Shown here piece by piece: positions 19,539-27,020 of a DNA stretch of 64,000 bases. Position 1 is the stretch's first letter, and each line of letters starts with the position of its first letter. The stretch comes from Poindextera sp035294785 (GTDB lineage: Bacteria > Pseudomonadota > Alphaproteobacteria > Caulobacterales > Caulobacteraceae), in assembly GCA_035294785.1 (NCBI GenBank), contig DATGKF010000065.1, positions 1-64,000 on the forward strand. Direction: 5' to 3'. The notes beneath the pieces are model-generated. The model searched no databases and was not told where the DNA came from. It worked only from the letters and a program-made list of their open reading frames with translations. Both the position numbers and the translations under genes were made by a program.

Positions 19539-21151
19539 AAGGCGAACTGGGTTCGCAAGGCGACGGCGCTGTAGCTCTGCCCGATCTGGCCGCCCACCGG
19601 CGTGCTCCACACGGCCGCGCACGACGCGTTGGTGAACGCGTTCGGCCCGCCGCAGGGCGAGAGCCGCTGAATGCGGACGTTCTGATAGTCGAGCATGAAG
19701 CGCAGGAAGCTGTTGGGATACCAGTTCAGGCCCACCGTCCAGTTCTGCTCCTCGCCGCCGCGGATCGCGTCCGCCTTCGGCGCCGTCCCGGGCGCGCCGG
19801 CGTCGAAATTCAGGTCCATGTCCGAGTAGCGCGCGGCGAGCTCGAACGCCCCCGTTCCGCCGCCGATCCAGGAGAAGGGATGCGCGACGGGCGGGGCGTC
19901 GAACGCGGCGGTCTGCTTGTTGTAGGCGCGCCGTTCGCCGGTGATCATCCAGCTGCCTTCGACATACCAGCCGTGGAAGGTCGGGCTGGCGAGACCGGGG
20001 TCGGTGCGGCCGACGTTGAACTGCTCGTACTCGCTCTGAAGATAGAAATTCTGCTTCTGCACGGCGAACTCGACCCCCGCGGAGGAGGCGTCGCGGGCGT
20101 CGATATTGCCGGTGTTGATCAGCTTGGTCCCATCGACGCGCAGCTCCTGGGTGTTGGAGAGCGCGATCACATGCGCGTTCGCCGCCGCCGGGCCGGCCGC
20201 GCCGGGCCCGCCCGTGTTGGCCGGACGCGCCACGTAGCTGCCGTGAGCGCCGACGTGCACGAGCCAGTCGGGACCAGAGAGCGGTGTCGCCGCCAGCCGA
20301 CCCACGAAGCCCAGCTGGTCGCCGAAGGTCTGTGGCACAGCCGTCGCGGTTCCGGTGTTGATCACGCCGACCACGCGGCCCGTCACCGCGCCCGACGCCA
20401 GCCAATGGTCTCCCGACGCCCAGAGCATGGCCGCGGTGCGCGTGTCGCCGGCGGCGAGCCCGCGCGCGATGTCCTCGACCGCCGAGCGCTCGAGCAGCGG
20501 CATCCCGTTGGTCGATCCCTGGTCCTCGAGCCCGATCGAGGGCGGGAAGGCGCCGACCCGCGCATGCAGCGGCCAGATGCCCGAGTACTGGATCCAGCCC
20601 TCGTAGAACTGCCCGGTGTTCTCGACGCCCGTGCCGCCGAAGTCGAAGATCAGCCGGTAGTCCCAGTCCCCGAACGCGATCCCGTCGACGCCGATGCGGG
20701 CGCGGCGGACATCGGTTCCGTCCTTCAGGTCGCGGGCGTGGAGGAGGTCGACGTTGGCCGCGCTGGCGCTCAGCGCCGGGCCGCTGCGGCGGTGGTCGCT
20801 CGCGAGCGGCCCGGCCGACGACTGGTCGTAGCCAGCCGTGTCGAACTGGAAGATGCCGTGCACATTGGCGGTGAAGCGCCCGTCGGCCGACGCAATGACG
20901 GGGTGACCGTTCGAGATCGCGACAGTCGCGGCCGGCGGCGCCGCCTTGGCGGGCGGATTGGCTAGCGTCTGGATCTGCTGCGCCTTCAGATCCTTCACCT
21001 CGTCGGCGAGCGCGTGCACCTCGGCCTCGAGCTGGTCGATGCGGGCGTCGCGCGGGTCGGGCGCGGCGCTCTGCGCCAGCGCTGCGGTGGATGAGCCGCT
21101 CAGCAGAGCGGCGGCGAGGCTCACGCCCCAAACCCGGTTCTTCGATGTCAT
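19535..21151 (-). CDS. Phosphate-selective porin (OprO/OprP family)
   Basis: A 538-residue outer-membrane porin. A signal peptide ending ALAQS is followed by a short coiled coil (RIDQLEAEVHALADEVKDLKAQ, trimmer-like). The Porin_O_P barrel follows, with RFTANVHGIFQFDTAGYD, DVRRARIGVDGIAFGDWDYRLIFDF and the terminal strand ending in Phe (LRTQFAF). The ATG at 21151 starts the signal peptide. It is divergent from phoR, consistent with a role in phosphate or polyphosphate uptake under starvation, although no Pho box is visible on its side. A perfect 9-bp inverted repeat lies in its promoter region. Confidence 0.88.
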   Translation of the reverse strand: MTSKNRVWGVSLAAALLSGSSTAALAQSAAPDPRDARIDQLEAEVHALADEVKDLKAQQIQTLANPPAKAAPPAATVAISNGHPVIASADGRFTANVHGIFQFDTAGYDQSSAGPLASDHRRSGPALSASAANVDLLHARDLKDGTDVRRARIGVDGIAFGDWDYRLIFDFGGTGVENTGQFYEGWIQYSGIWPLHARVGAFPPSIGLEDQGSTNGMPLLERSAVEDIARGLAAGDTRTAAMLWASGDHWLASGAVTGRVVGVINTGTATAVPQTFGDQLGFVGRLAATPLSGPDWLVHVGAHGSYVARPANTGGPGAAGPAAANAHVIALSNTQELRVDGTKLINTGNIDARDASSAGVEFAVQKQNFYLQSEYEQFNVGRTDPGLASPTFHGWYVEGSWMITGERRAYNKQTAAFDAPPVAHPFSWIGGGTGAFELAARYSDMDLNFDAGAPGTAPKADAIRGGEEQNWTVGLNWYPNSFLRFMLDYQNVRIQRLSPCGGPNAFTNASCAAVWSTPVGGQIGQSYSAVALRTQFAF

Positions 21152-21195
21152 GCGCGAGCCCCCTGCCGGCCGCTCGGTGAGCGTCGGCGCCTCAA

Positions 21196-21220
21196 CGATA
21201 TGTAGTCGACATACATATCG
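21196..21220. promoter_or_regulatory. Perfect 9-bp inverted repeat between porin gene and phoR
   Basis: CGATATGTA and TACATATCG form perfect arms separated by seven bases. The site is AT-rich against a very GC-rich background, lies 45 bases upstream of the porin ATG, and about 120 bases upstream of phoR. Its size and symmetry fit a dimeric repressor or activator site. It does not resemble the direct-repeat Pho box, so the porin may have a separate regulator. Confidence 0.5.
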
Positions 21221-21338
21221 TATTCCAACCCCTTGCAGGGGCCCGGCCATATCACCCTGTAATCCCATCGATACAATAGAGATTAAGTCGAAGGGGCGCC
21301 AGGGTTGCTGAACGCGGCCGAGCGGCTAGGGTCCGGAC

Positions 21339-22499
21339 ATGTCGTTGCAACCCGCCGAGACCGCCGCCGATCCGGACCAGCCGGCCTTCGCCGCACTGGT
21401 GGACAGCCTGCCGGACCCGGTGATGGTGGTCTCCGCCCACGATGCGGAGGACGCGTCGGACCGGCGCATCGTCTACGCCAACCTGGCCGCGCGCGATCTG
21501 CTGCGGATTCAAGGCGCGGGTGGGCCGCTTGTCTCGGCGATCCGTCACCCCGAGGTGCTGGAGGCGGTGGACGAGAGCCTGTTCGGCGCCCTCGACGGCG
21601 AAGCGGCCTACGAGACTGGCGGCGCGCAGGACCGGTTCTGGCGCGTGCTGACCCGCCCGCTGGCGCCAGCCGCCGACGGCGCCAGCCTGGCGCTGATGGT
21701 CGTCCGCGACGAGACCGACTCGCGCCGCAACGAGCGGATGCGCGCCGACTTTCTCGCCAACGCCAGCCACGAACTTCGCACCCCTCTGGCGTCGCTGACC
21801 GGCTACATCGAGACGCTGCGGGGCCACGCGCGCGACGACGCCGCAGCGCGCGAGCGCTTCCTTGGCGTCATGGCCGGGCAGGCCGAGCGGATGGCGCGGC
21901 TCATCGACGACCTTCTCAGCCTCAGCCGCATCGAGCTCAACGAACACATCGCGCCGGAGGGCCGGGTCGATGTGGCCCTGGTCACCCGCGACGTCGCCGA
22001 CGCGCTCGCTCCGCTCGCCGCCGAGCACGGCGTCAGGCTGGACATGCGCCTGTCCGACCCCGGTCGTGCGGCGGTCATCGGCGACCGCGACCAGATCCTG
22101 CAGGTGGCGCAGAACCTGATCGACAATGCTCTGAAGTTCTCGCCCGCCGGGCAGGCGGTCGCGATCGAGGTCGCCGGCGATGTCTCCGCCGAGGCGGCGA
22201 CCGCCCCCGTTCGCCTGGGCGCGGCGCGGCTGTCTCTGCTGACGCCGGACCCGGTCGGCGGCGAGCGCTTCGTGATGCTCAGGGTGAGCGACCGCGGCCC
22301 CGGCATCGCGCGCGAGCACCTGCCGAGGCTCTCGGAGCGCTTTTATCGGGTCGAGGGGCAGAAGAGCGGCGAGCGGCTGGGGACCGGCCTTGGCCTCGCC
22401 ATCGTCAAGCATATCATCAATCGGCACCGCGGCGGTCTGGTGATCGAAAGCCTCGAGGGCGAGGGGTCGACCTTCACCGCCTACCTTCCCCGCCTGTAA
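21339..22499 (+). CDS. phoR: Phosphate regulon sensor histidine kinase PhoR, apparently soluble
   Basis: PhoR phosphorylates PhoB in phosphate starvation. The 386-residue protein has an N-terminal PAS-like region (about residues 15-125), a HisKA domain with NASHELRTPLASLTGYIETL where His144 is the acceptor, and HATPase motifs NLIDNALKFS, DRGPGI and LGTGLGLAIVKHI. No hydrophobic stretch long enough for a membrane helix is visible at the N-terminus, whereas most PhoR proteins have one or two. The start ATG at 21339 is supported by the PAS domain beginning soon after. The stop codon lies inside a Pho box. phoU and phoB follow. Confidence 0.92.
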   Translation: MSLQPAETAADPDQPAFAALVDSLPDPVMVVSAHDAEDASDRRIVYANLAARDLLRIQGAGGPLVSAIRHPEVLEAVDESLFGALDGEAAYETGGAQDRFWRVLTRPLAPAADGASLALMVVRDETDSRRNERMRADFLANASHELRTPLASLTGYIETLRGHARDDAAARERFLGVMAGQAERMARLIDDLLSLSRIELNEHIAPEGRVDVALVTRDVADALAPLAAEHGVRLDMRLSDPGRAAVIGDRDQILQVAQNLIDNALKFSPAGQAVAIEVAGDVSAEAATAPVRLGAARLSLLTPDPVGGERFVMLRVSDRGPGIAREHLPRLSERFYRVEGQKSGERLGTGLGLAIVKHIINRHRGGLVIESLEGEGSTFTAYLPRL

Positions 22500-22511
22500 C
22501 AAAACTGTCAC
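22494..22511 (+). promoter_or_regulatory. Pho box upstream of phoU-phoB
   Basis: Two direct heptamers, CTGTAAC (22494-22500) and CTGTCAC (22505-22511), are spaced exactly 11 bases start to start. This is the classical PhoB-binding architecture (CTGTCAC, four-base spacer, repeat). The first heptamer includes the phoR stop codon TAA (22497-22499). The site lies about 95 bases before phoU, suggesting a PhoB-autoactivated promoter for phoU-phoB. Confidence 0.75.
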
Positions 22512-22606
22512 GGAACCATCGCATAGCGACAGCAATCCCCGGGCAACCTTGAGTGGGGGCTCCCCTTTGAGTCGGCCGCTTTCGGCCTTTGGCGTAACGG
22601 AATTCA

Positions 22607-23347
22607 ATGACCGAAACCTGGGTTAAGGCGAGCGGCGACCTGGTCGAGCCCCTGGTCGCCGAAGTGGCCCGGCTCGGCGGCTTGGCCGAAGCGCAGATCG
22701 CCGACTGCATCGATGCGATCTCGCGCCGCGACGTGCCGCTGGCGCAGGCGGTCGTCGCCCGCGACGGCAAGCTCGACGCCCTGCAGGCCGACATCGAGCG
22801 TCGCGCGATCGAGCTGATCGCGACGCAGCAGCCGTCCGGCCGTCCGCTTCGCCGTGCGGTGGCGGCGCTGAAGATCGCCATGAACCTGGAGCGTTGCGGG
22901 GATCTTGCCCGCAACATCGCCAAGCGCTCGCTGGTGTTGAGCGAGAGCGAGCCGCTGACGCCGCTGACACGGCCGATCGAGCGGCTGGGCCGGCTGGTCT
23001 GCGCGCGGGTGAAGGAGGTGCTGGACGCCTATACCGCCGGCGAACTCGACAAGGCGGCCGGCGTCTGGGCGCGCGACGAGGAAGTCGACGAGCACTACAA
23101 CAGCCTCTTCCGCGAGCTCTTGACTTACATGATGGGCGATCCCCGCACGATCACCCCCGGCGCGCACCTCTTGTTCATCGCCAAGAACCTCGAGCGCATC
23201 GGCGACCACGCGACCAACATCGCCGAGATCATCCACTTCGAGATCACCGGCGAGGCGATGACCGGCGAACGTCCGAAGTGGGACGCGCTGCCCGACCGGG
23301 CGGCTGCCGCCCCTGTGAACGACACCCTGAAAGGCTCAAGGCCATGA
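22607..23347 (+). CDS. phoU: Phosphate signalling regulator PhoU
   Basis: PhoU is the cytoplasmic negative regulator linking the Pst transporter to PhoR. The 246-residue all-helical protein contains two PhoU repeats, each with the metal-binding E/D-rich pattern: LKIAMNLERCGDLARNIAKRS (first, about residues 86-106) and LLFIAKNLERIGDHATNIAEI (second, about 188-208). The stop overlaps the phoB ATG (ATGA). The pstCAB transporter genes that often sit between phoR and phoU in related genomes are missing here. Confidence 0.96.
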   Translation: MTETWVKASGDLVEPLVAEVARLGGLAEAQIADCIDAISRRDVPLAQAVVARDGKLDALQADIERRAIELIATQQPSGRPLRRAVAALKIAMNLERCGDLARNIAKRSLVLSESEPLTPLTRPIERLGRLVCARVKEVLDAYTAGELDKAAGVWARDEEVDEHYNSLFRELLTYMMGDPRTITPGAHLLFIAKNLERIGDHATNIAEIIHFEITGEAMTGERPKWDALPDRAAAAPVNDTLKGSRP

Positions 23348-24033
23348 CCCCCAACGTCCTGGTGATCGAGGACGAGGACGCGCTCTCGGCGCTGCTCCAG
23401 TACAACCTCGACAAGGAGGGCTACGACGTGGCCGTCGCCGCCGACGGCGAGGAGGCGCTGGTCATGATCGACGAGAAGGCGCCCGACCTGGTCGTGCTGG
23501 ATTGGATGCTGCCCAAGGTCTCCGGCGTCGAGGTGTGCCGCCGCCTGCGCGCAAGGCCGGAGACCCGCAACCTGCCGATCATCATGCTGACCGCGCGCGG
23601 CGAGGAGAGCGATCGCATCCGCGGCCTCGACACCGGCGCAGACGACTATGTGGTCAAGCCGTTCTCGATGAACGAACTCGCCGCCCGCATCCGCGCGGTG
23701 CTGCGCCGCATCCGCCCCGGGCTCGCCGACGATCGGCTGCATCACGGCGACATCACCGTCGACCGTGTCGCGCACCGCGTCCGGCGCGCCAACAAGGAAG
23801 TTCACCTGGGCCCGACCGAGTTTCGCCTGCTCGACTATCTGATCCAGCACCCGGGCCGGGTGTTCAGCCGCGAACAGCTGCTGGACGCCGTCTGGGGCTC
23901 GGACGTCTATGTCGAGGCTCGCACCGTCGACGTGCACATCGGCCGGCTGCGCAAGGCGTTGAACCGCGCCGGCGACGCCGATCCGATCCGCACCGTACGC
24001 TCCGCCGGCTACTCGCTGGACGCCGCAGCGTAA
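23344..24033 (+). CDS. phoB: Phosphate regulon response regulator PhoB
   Basis: PhoB is the OmpR-family transcription activator of the Pho regulon. The receiver has the acidic pair in VIEDEDAL, the phospho-acceptor Asp53 in VVLDWMLPK and the conserved Lys in YVVKPF. The C-terminal winged helix includes LGPTEFRLLDYLIQHPGRVFSREQLLDAVWG and the wing RTVDVHIGRLRKAL. The 229-residue length is standard. It is coupled to phoU, and expression is likely driven by the Pho box at the end of phoR. Confidence 0.96.
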   Translation: MTPNVLVIEDEDALSALLQYNLDKEGYDVAVAADGEEALVMIDEKAPDLVVLDWMLPKVSGVEVCRRLRARPETRNLPIIMLTARGEESDRIRGLDTGADDYVVKPFSMNELAARIRAVLRRIRPGLADDRLHHGDITVDRVAHRVRRANKEVHLGPTEFRLLDYLIQHPGRVFSREQLLDAVWGSDVYVEARTVDVHIGRLRKALNRAGDADPIRTVRSAGYSLDAAA

Positions 24034-24090
24034 AGAGGACAGCGCGGCCTTTAGACGCGCTCGCCTAGCCAATCTCGCCCGAACGGCGCA

Positions 24091-26145
24091 ATGTCCGCGC
24101 CGGTTGTACACCATGTGTTCTTTCGGGGGGCGGGTTTGACGGTCGGTCGCGAGGCGGACGCGGCGCTTTTGCAGCCGTGGCCCGCCGCACCCAGGCTTGC
24201 GCGGACGCGCGCGCCGTCGGCGCTGCTGTTCGGCGACGACCGCGGTCTGCTCATCGCCGCCGCCATCCTCTGGCTCGCGCTGACGCTCTGGAAGGCGGCG
24301 CTGGCCGCCAGCATCGGCGTCGTCTGGGAAGAGGCGCACTTCGTCGTCGCCGGCCTGCACCCGGCGCTGGCGTACCCCGACATCCCGGCCGGCTGGCCCC
24401 TGTTCGCCCGCGCCTGCATCGCCCTCTTCGGCTGGTCGCCGCTCGCCATCCGCCTGCCTGGGCTCGCGGTCGCGCAAGCGCTGCCGTTCGCCATCTACTT
24501 CCTTGCGCTGCCGATGACCGGGCGACGCAACGCCATCTGGGCGGCGACGCTCTCCATGCTCGTCCCGCCGCTCGCGGCGTCCGGAGCGATTTTCTATTCC
24601 GAAGCGACGATGCAACTCCTGCTCGCACTCATGCTGGGCGCGATGGTGCGCGTCTTGCGCGGCGGCCGGCGCGCCTGGTGGATCCTGGTCGGCGCCGCGG
24701 CGGGGCTCGGTCTTTTCGTCCATTACCGCCTGGCCGTCGCCGGCATCGGCGTGCTGGGCTTCGCGCTCGCCACCCGCGGCGGGCGACGCCTCTGGCGCGA
24801 GCCGGGCTTCTGGCTGGCCGGCGCCATGGCCGCGGCCGGCCTCGCCCCTTCCGTGGCCTATAGCCTCACGACGCATGCGCCGGCGCTGAGCTACCACCTG
24901 GTCGGCCAGCAGAGCTGGCGCTTCAGCCTGCTCGGTCCGGTGATCTTCTTCGCCATCCAGGCGGCCGCCTGCACGCCGGTCTTTTTCATCGGGATGGCCG
25001 CCGGCGGGATCGCGGCGTGGCGCGCCGGCCGTGCGGGCGACAGCGCCAGCGCCCTCCTGCTCTGGGTGGGCGCGGTGCTGTTCGGTGTCTACGCGCTCCT
25101 GACGCCGTTCGACCAGAAAGTCGCGCCGCAGTGGCCGATCGAGGCTTACGTCCCGCTGATCGTCTTCCTGCCGCAGACGCTGATCCGCTATGCCGACGCG
25201 GGAACGGGCCGGCGACGCTGGCTGCGCGCCGGGCTGATCGCCAGCGGCCCGATCGTCGCCATCTGCGCCTTTGTCGCCGCGACGCTCTGGACCGAGGTCG
25301 GTTGGGCGCATCCCGACCGCGTGCCGCTGGCCGTCCGCGCGCAGATCACCAGCGACTACGAGCCGTTCGCCCAGTTCGAGCCCGCCATCGCCCGCGCGCA
25401 GGCGGCCGCGCGCGCCCGTTTTGGCGCCGAGCCGTTGCTGGCGACCTCGGGCCACGTCGAGGCGGTGAAGCTCGAGTTCCCCGGCCGGCCCGGCCGCGCG
25501 GTGTTTGCGCTGGGCGACCCGCGCGAAACCATCGCCCACTTCGACGTCTTCCGCGCCGCCATCGGTCTCGACCGGGCCTCGCTGCTCGCCCGCCACGCGG
25601 GGGCGCCGGTCGTGATCCTGCTGCCCGAGCCGACGTATCTCTACGACGACCCCGACGACACCGCCTTCCGCGCGACCCTCTGCCACAGCTTCTCAGACAT
25701 CGCGCCGGTCGAAACCGTCGAGGCGCCGCCGGGCCGATTGGTGATGCGGACCTTCATCGCCCGCGTCGGCGGCGGGCGGGCGGGCGCGCCGGCCCCCTGC
25801 CCCTTCCTGCCGGCCCTCTACATCGCCTGGCCGAAGCGGACGGCGATCCTGGCGCGGGCGCACGCGCTCACGGTGTCAGGGCTGACCGCGAGCACCGCCG
25901 GCGCGGCGAGCGTCGACATCCTTCTGGATGGCCGCATCGTCGGACCAGCGCGGCTCGGCGAAGGCGCCGCCGACACGACGCCCGCCGCGCTCGCCTACGA
26001 TCCGGACTTCCCGAAGCTGCGCTTCGCCTTCGATATGCCGGCCGCCGCGATGACGCCCGGCCCCCATCGCCTGGCCATCCGCCTGACGACGCGGGACGGC
26101 GCCGTCGTCGACGGCCAGAGCCGGCTGGTCTACGGCGCGCGCTGA
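24091..26145 (+). CDS. GT-C family membrane glycosyltransferase (PMT/ArnT-like)
   Basis: A 684-residue polytopic membrane protein with about ten to eleven hydrophobic segments between residues 50 and 430, followed by a soluble C-terminal domain (about 440-684). The first loop contains VWEEAHFVVAGLHPALAYPD, an acidic first-loop motif resembling the catalytic region of dolichyl-phosphate-mannose/ArnT-type GT-C enzymes (PMT_2, glycosyltransferase family 39-like). The expected donor is a polyprenyl-phosphate sugar and the acceptor is unknown. The start is uncertain (ATG 24091 or TTG 24136). It stands alone between phoB and the convergent gcrA. Confidence 0.75.
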   Translation: MSAPVVHHVFFRGAGLTVGREADAALLQPWPAAPRLARTRAPSALLFGDDRGLLIAAAILWLALTLWKAALAASIGVVWEEAHFVVAGLHPALAYPDIPAGWPLFARACIALFGWSPLAIRLPGLAVAQALPFAIYFLALPMTGRRNAIWAATLSMLVPPLAASGAIFYSEATMQLLLALMLGAMVRVLRGGRRAWWILVGAAAGLGLFVHYRLAVAGIGVLGFALATRGGRRLWREPGFWLAGAMAAAGLAPSVAYSLTTHAPALSYHLVGQQSWRFSLLGPVIFFAIQAAACTPVFFIGMAAGGIAAWRAGRAGDSASALLLWVGAVLFGVYALLTPFDQKVAPQWPIEAYVPLIVFLPQTLIRYADAGTGRRRWLRAGLIASGPIVAICAFVAATLWTEVGWAHPDRVPLAVRAQITSDYEPFAQFEPAIARAQAAARARFGAEPLLATSGHVEAVKLEFPGRPGRAVFALGDPRETIAHFDVFRAAIGLDRASLLARHAGAPVVILLPEPTYLYDDPDDTAFRATLCHSFSDIAPVETVEAPPGRLVMRTFIARVGGGRAGAPAPCPFLPALYIAWPKRTAILARAHALTVSGLTASTAGAASVDILLDGRIVGPARLGEGAADTTPAALAYDPDFPKLRFAFDMPAAAMTPGPHRLAIRLTTRDGAVVDGQSRLVYGAR

Positions 26146-26152
26146 CGCCGGG

Positions 26153-26641
26153 TCAGATGTAGCGGCGCAGCGAGCGCGTCAGCTCGGAGACGGCCGAGCG
26201 CTTGCGCGGCTGTTGCGGCTGATAGGCGACGGCGGCGTGGCTCACGCAATAAGGCCCGTCGCCATCGGCGCGGCGGCCGCAGAAGGTGAAGGCGTCGGTC
26301 GCCGGATCGCCGATCGGCCATTTGCACATGTGCGCGCCCAGCGTGAGGACCGTGGCCGAGCCCGGCTCCTCGACGAAATAGACCGGCGCCGGCATCGGCT
26401 GCGGCCGTGGTTCCAGGCGCCGCGGTGCGGCGTGGCTGATCGGGCGTGGCGGCCTCGGCGTCTTGAACGCCGGGCGGCTCGGCTGCGACGGCGTCGCGCG
26501 GCCGGAGAGGCCAAGGCGGTGCACCTTGCCGATGACGGCGTTGCGGGTGACCCCGCCAAGCTGCTTGGCGATCTGACTCGCCGACAGCCCTTCCAGCCAC
26601 AGCTTCTTCAAAAGATCGACGCGTTCGTCCGTCCAACCCAT
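26153..26641 (-). CDS. gcrA: Cell cycle regulator GcrA
   Basis: GcrA is the sigma70-binding cell-cycle regulator of Caulobacterales and relatives that activates promoters with CcrM-methylated GANTC sites. The N-terminal DNA-binding helix-turn-helix is seen as MGWTDERVDLLKKLWLEG and SASQIAKQLGGVTRNAVIGK (residues 1-40). A Pro-rich linker follows, and the C-terminal sigma-interaction domain has CKWPIGDP, FCGR and PYCVSH. The 162-residue size is usual. The gene is divergent from argD across a 379-base region containing palindromes and three GANTC sites close to argD. Confidence 0.96.
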   Translation of the reverse strand: MGWTDERVDLLKKLWLEGLSASQIAKQLGGVTRNAVIGKVHRLGLSGRATPSQPSRPAFKTPRPPRPISHAAPRRLEPRPQPMPAPVYFVEEPGSATVLTLGAHMCKWPIGDPATDAFTFCGRRADGDGPYCVSHAAVAYQPQQPRKRSAVSELTRSLRRYI

Positions 26642-26736
26642 GTCGCCCTCCAGCCGCCACATGGCCGCCGGTGAAACACCAAATGTAGTGTCCCCTGCCC
26701 GGTCCGGCGAGCCATCCCTACTAGATATCGTAAACA

Positions 26737-26750
26737 GTCCGTTAACGGAC
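26737..26750. promoter_or_regulatory. 14-bp palindrome upstream of gcrA
   Basis: GTCCGTTAACGGAC is a perfect palindrome about 96 bases upstream of the gcrA start codon. It contains a single TTAAC, which is only half of a CtrA box, so a CtrA assignment is not supported. A dimeric regulator site is the simplest reading. Confidence 0.45.
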
Positions 26751-26969
26751 ACAATAGGCGCCACAGCATCCGTCCACAGGATCAATATGTTGTGGACGCC
26801 CTGAGCCCCGGCCTCCGTTTACGACAAGCCATTGTCGCATCTGCGATTCACGGCCGGAATCCCCTCAGGGGCGAGTCAAATCGCCGCACAGCCGCGCTCG
26901 CCTACGGTGGGCCAGCGCGCCGCCGAGTTGACAGCGGGGCCGCCCGCGCCGAAAAGCCATGGCCTTCCA

Positions 26970-26997
26970 GTCCCCGTGGGGTCGAACCCCCGGGGAC
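26970..26997 (+). promoter_or_regulatory. Strong stem-loop in the argD leader
   Basis: GTCCCCG pairs with CGGGGAC, and inside it GGGGT pairs with ACCCC around a cga loop, with a single unpaired T on the left arm. This gives a 12-bp GC-rich stem. A T4 run (27005-27008) follows after seven bases, and the argD ribosome binding site lies within GGGAGGCTCCC (27009-27019). It may be an attenuator-like or leader structure controlling argD, or a tRNA T-arm-like remnant; nothing decides this from the sequence. Confidence 0.45.
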
Positions 26998-27020
26998 GTT
27001 CCGCTTTTGGGAGGCTCCCG

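Larger units (their letters stand above)
26642..27020. other. gcrA/argD divergent intergenic region
   Basis: This is the longest gene-free stretch in the window. From the gcrA side it holds a 14-bp perfect palindrome GTCCGTTAACGGAC (26737-26750). An inverted repeat CGTCCACA/TGTGGACG (26771-26778 and 26791-26798) comes next; its TCCACA core resembles part of a DnaA box. CGTAAAC/GTTTACG half-sites lie at 26729 and 26817. Three GANTC sites fall within 33 bases (26845, 26857, 26873). A strong hairpin (26970-26997) and an RBS-containing small palindrome just precede argD. Short frames in it look non-coding. Confidence 0.7.

Noticed and set aside
18057..21131. Open frame of 1024 codons on the minus strand
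   Set aside because: It is Arg-rich and low complexity, overlaps pyk antisense and the porin in another frame, and shows no domain.
23125..25686. Open frame of 853 codons on the minus strand
   Set aside because: Antisense of phoB and the glycosyltransferase gene, with Arg/Gly-rich content and no recognisable domain.
26737..26750. CtrA-binding site before gcrA
   Set aside because: Only one TTAA is present; the second half of the TTAA-N7-TTAA box is missing.
26970..26997. A tRNA gene fragment, because of the ggggtcgaacccc T-arm-like core
   Set aside because: The loop is three bases rather than seven and no acceptor, D or anticodon arm is nearby.
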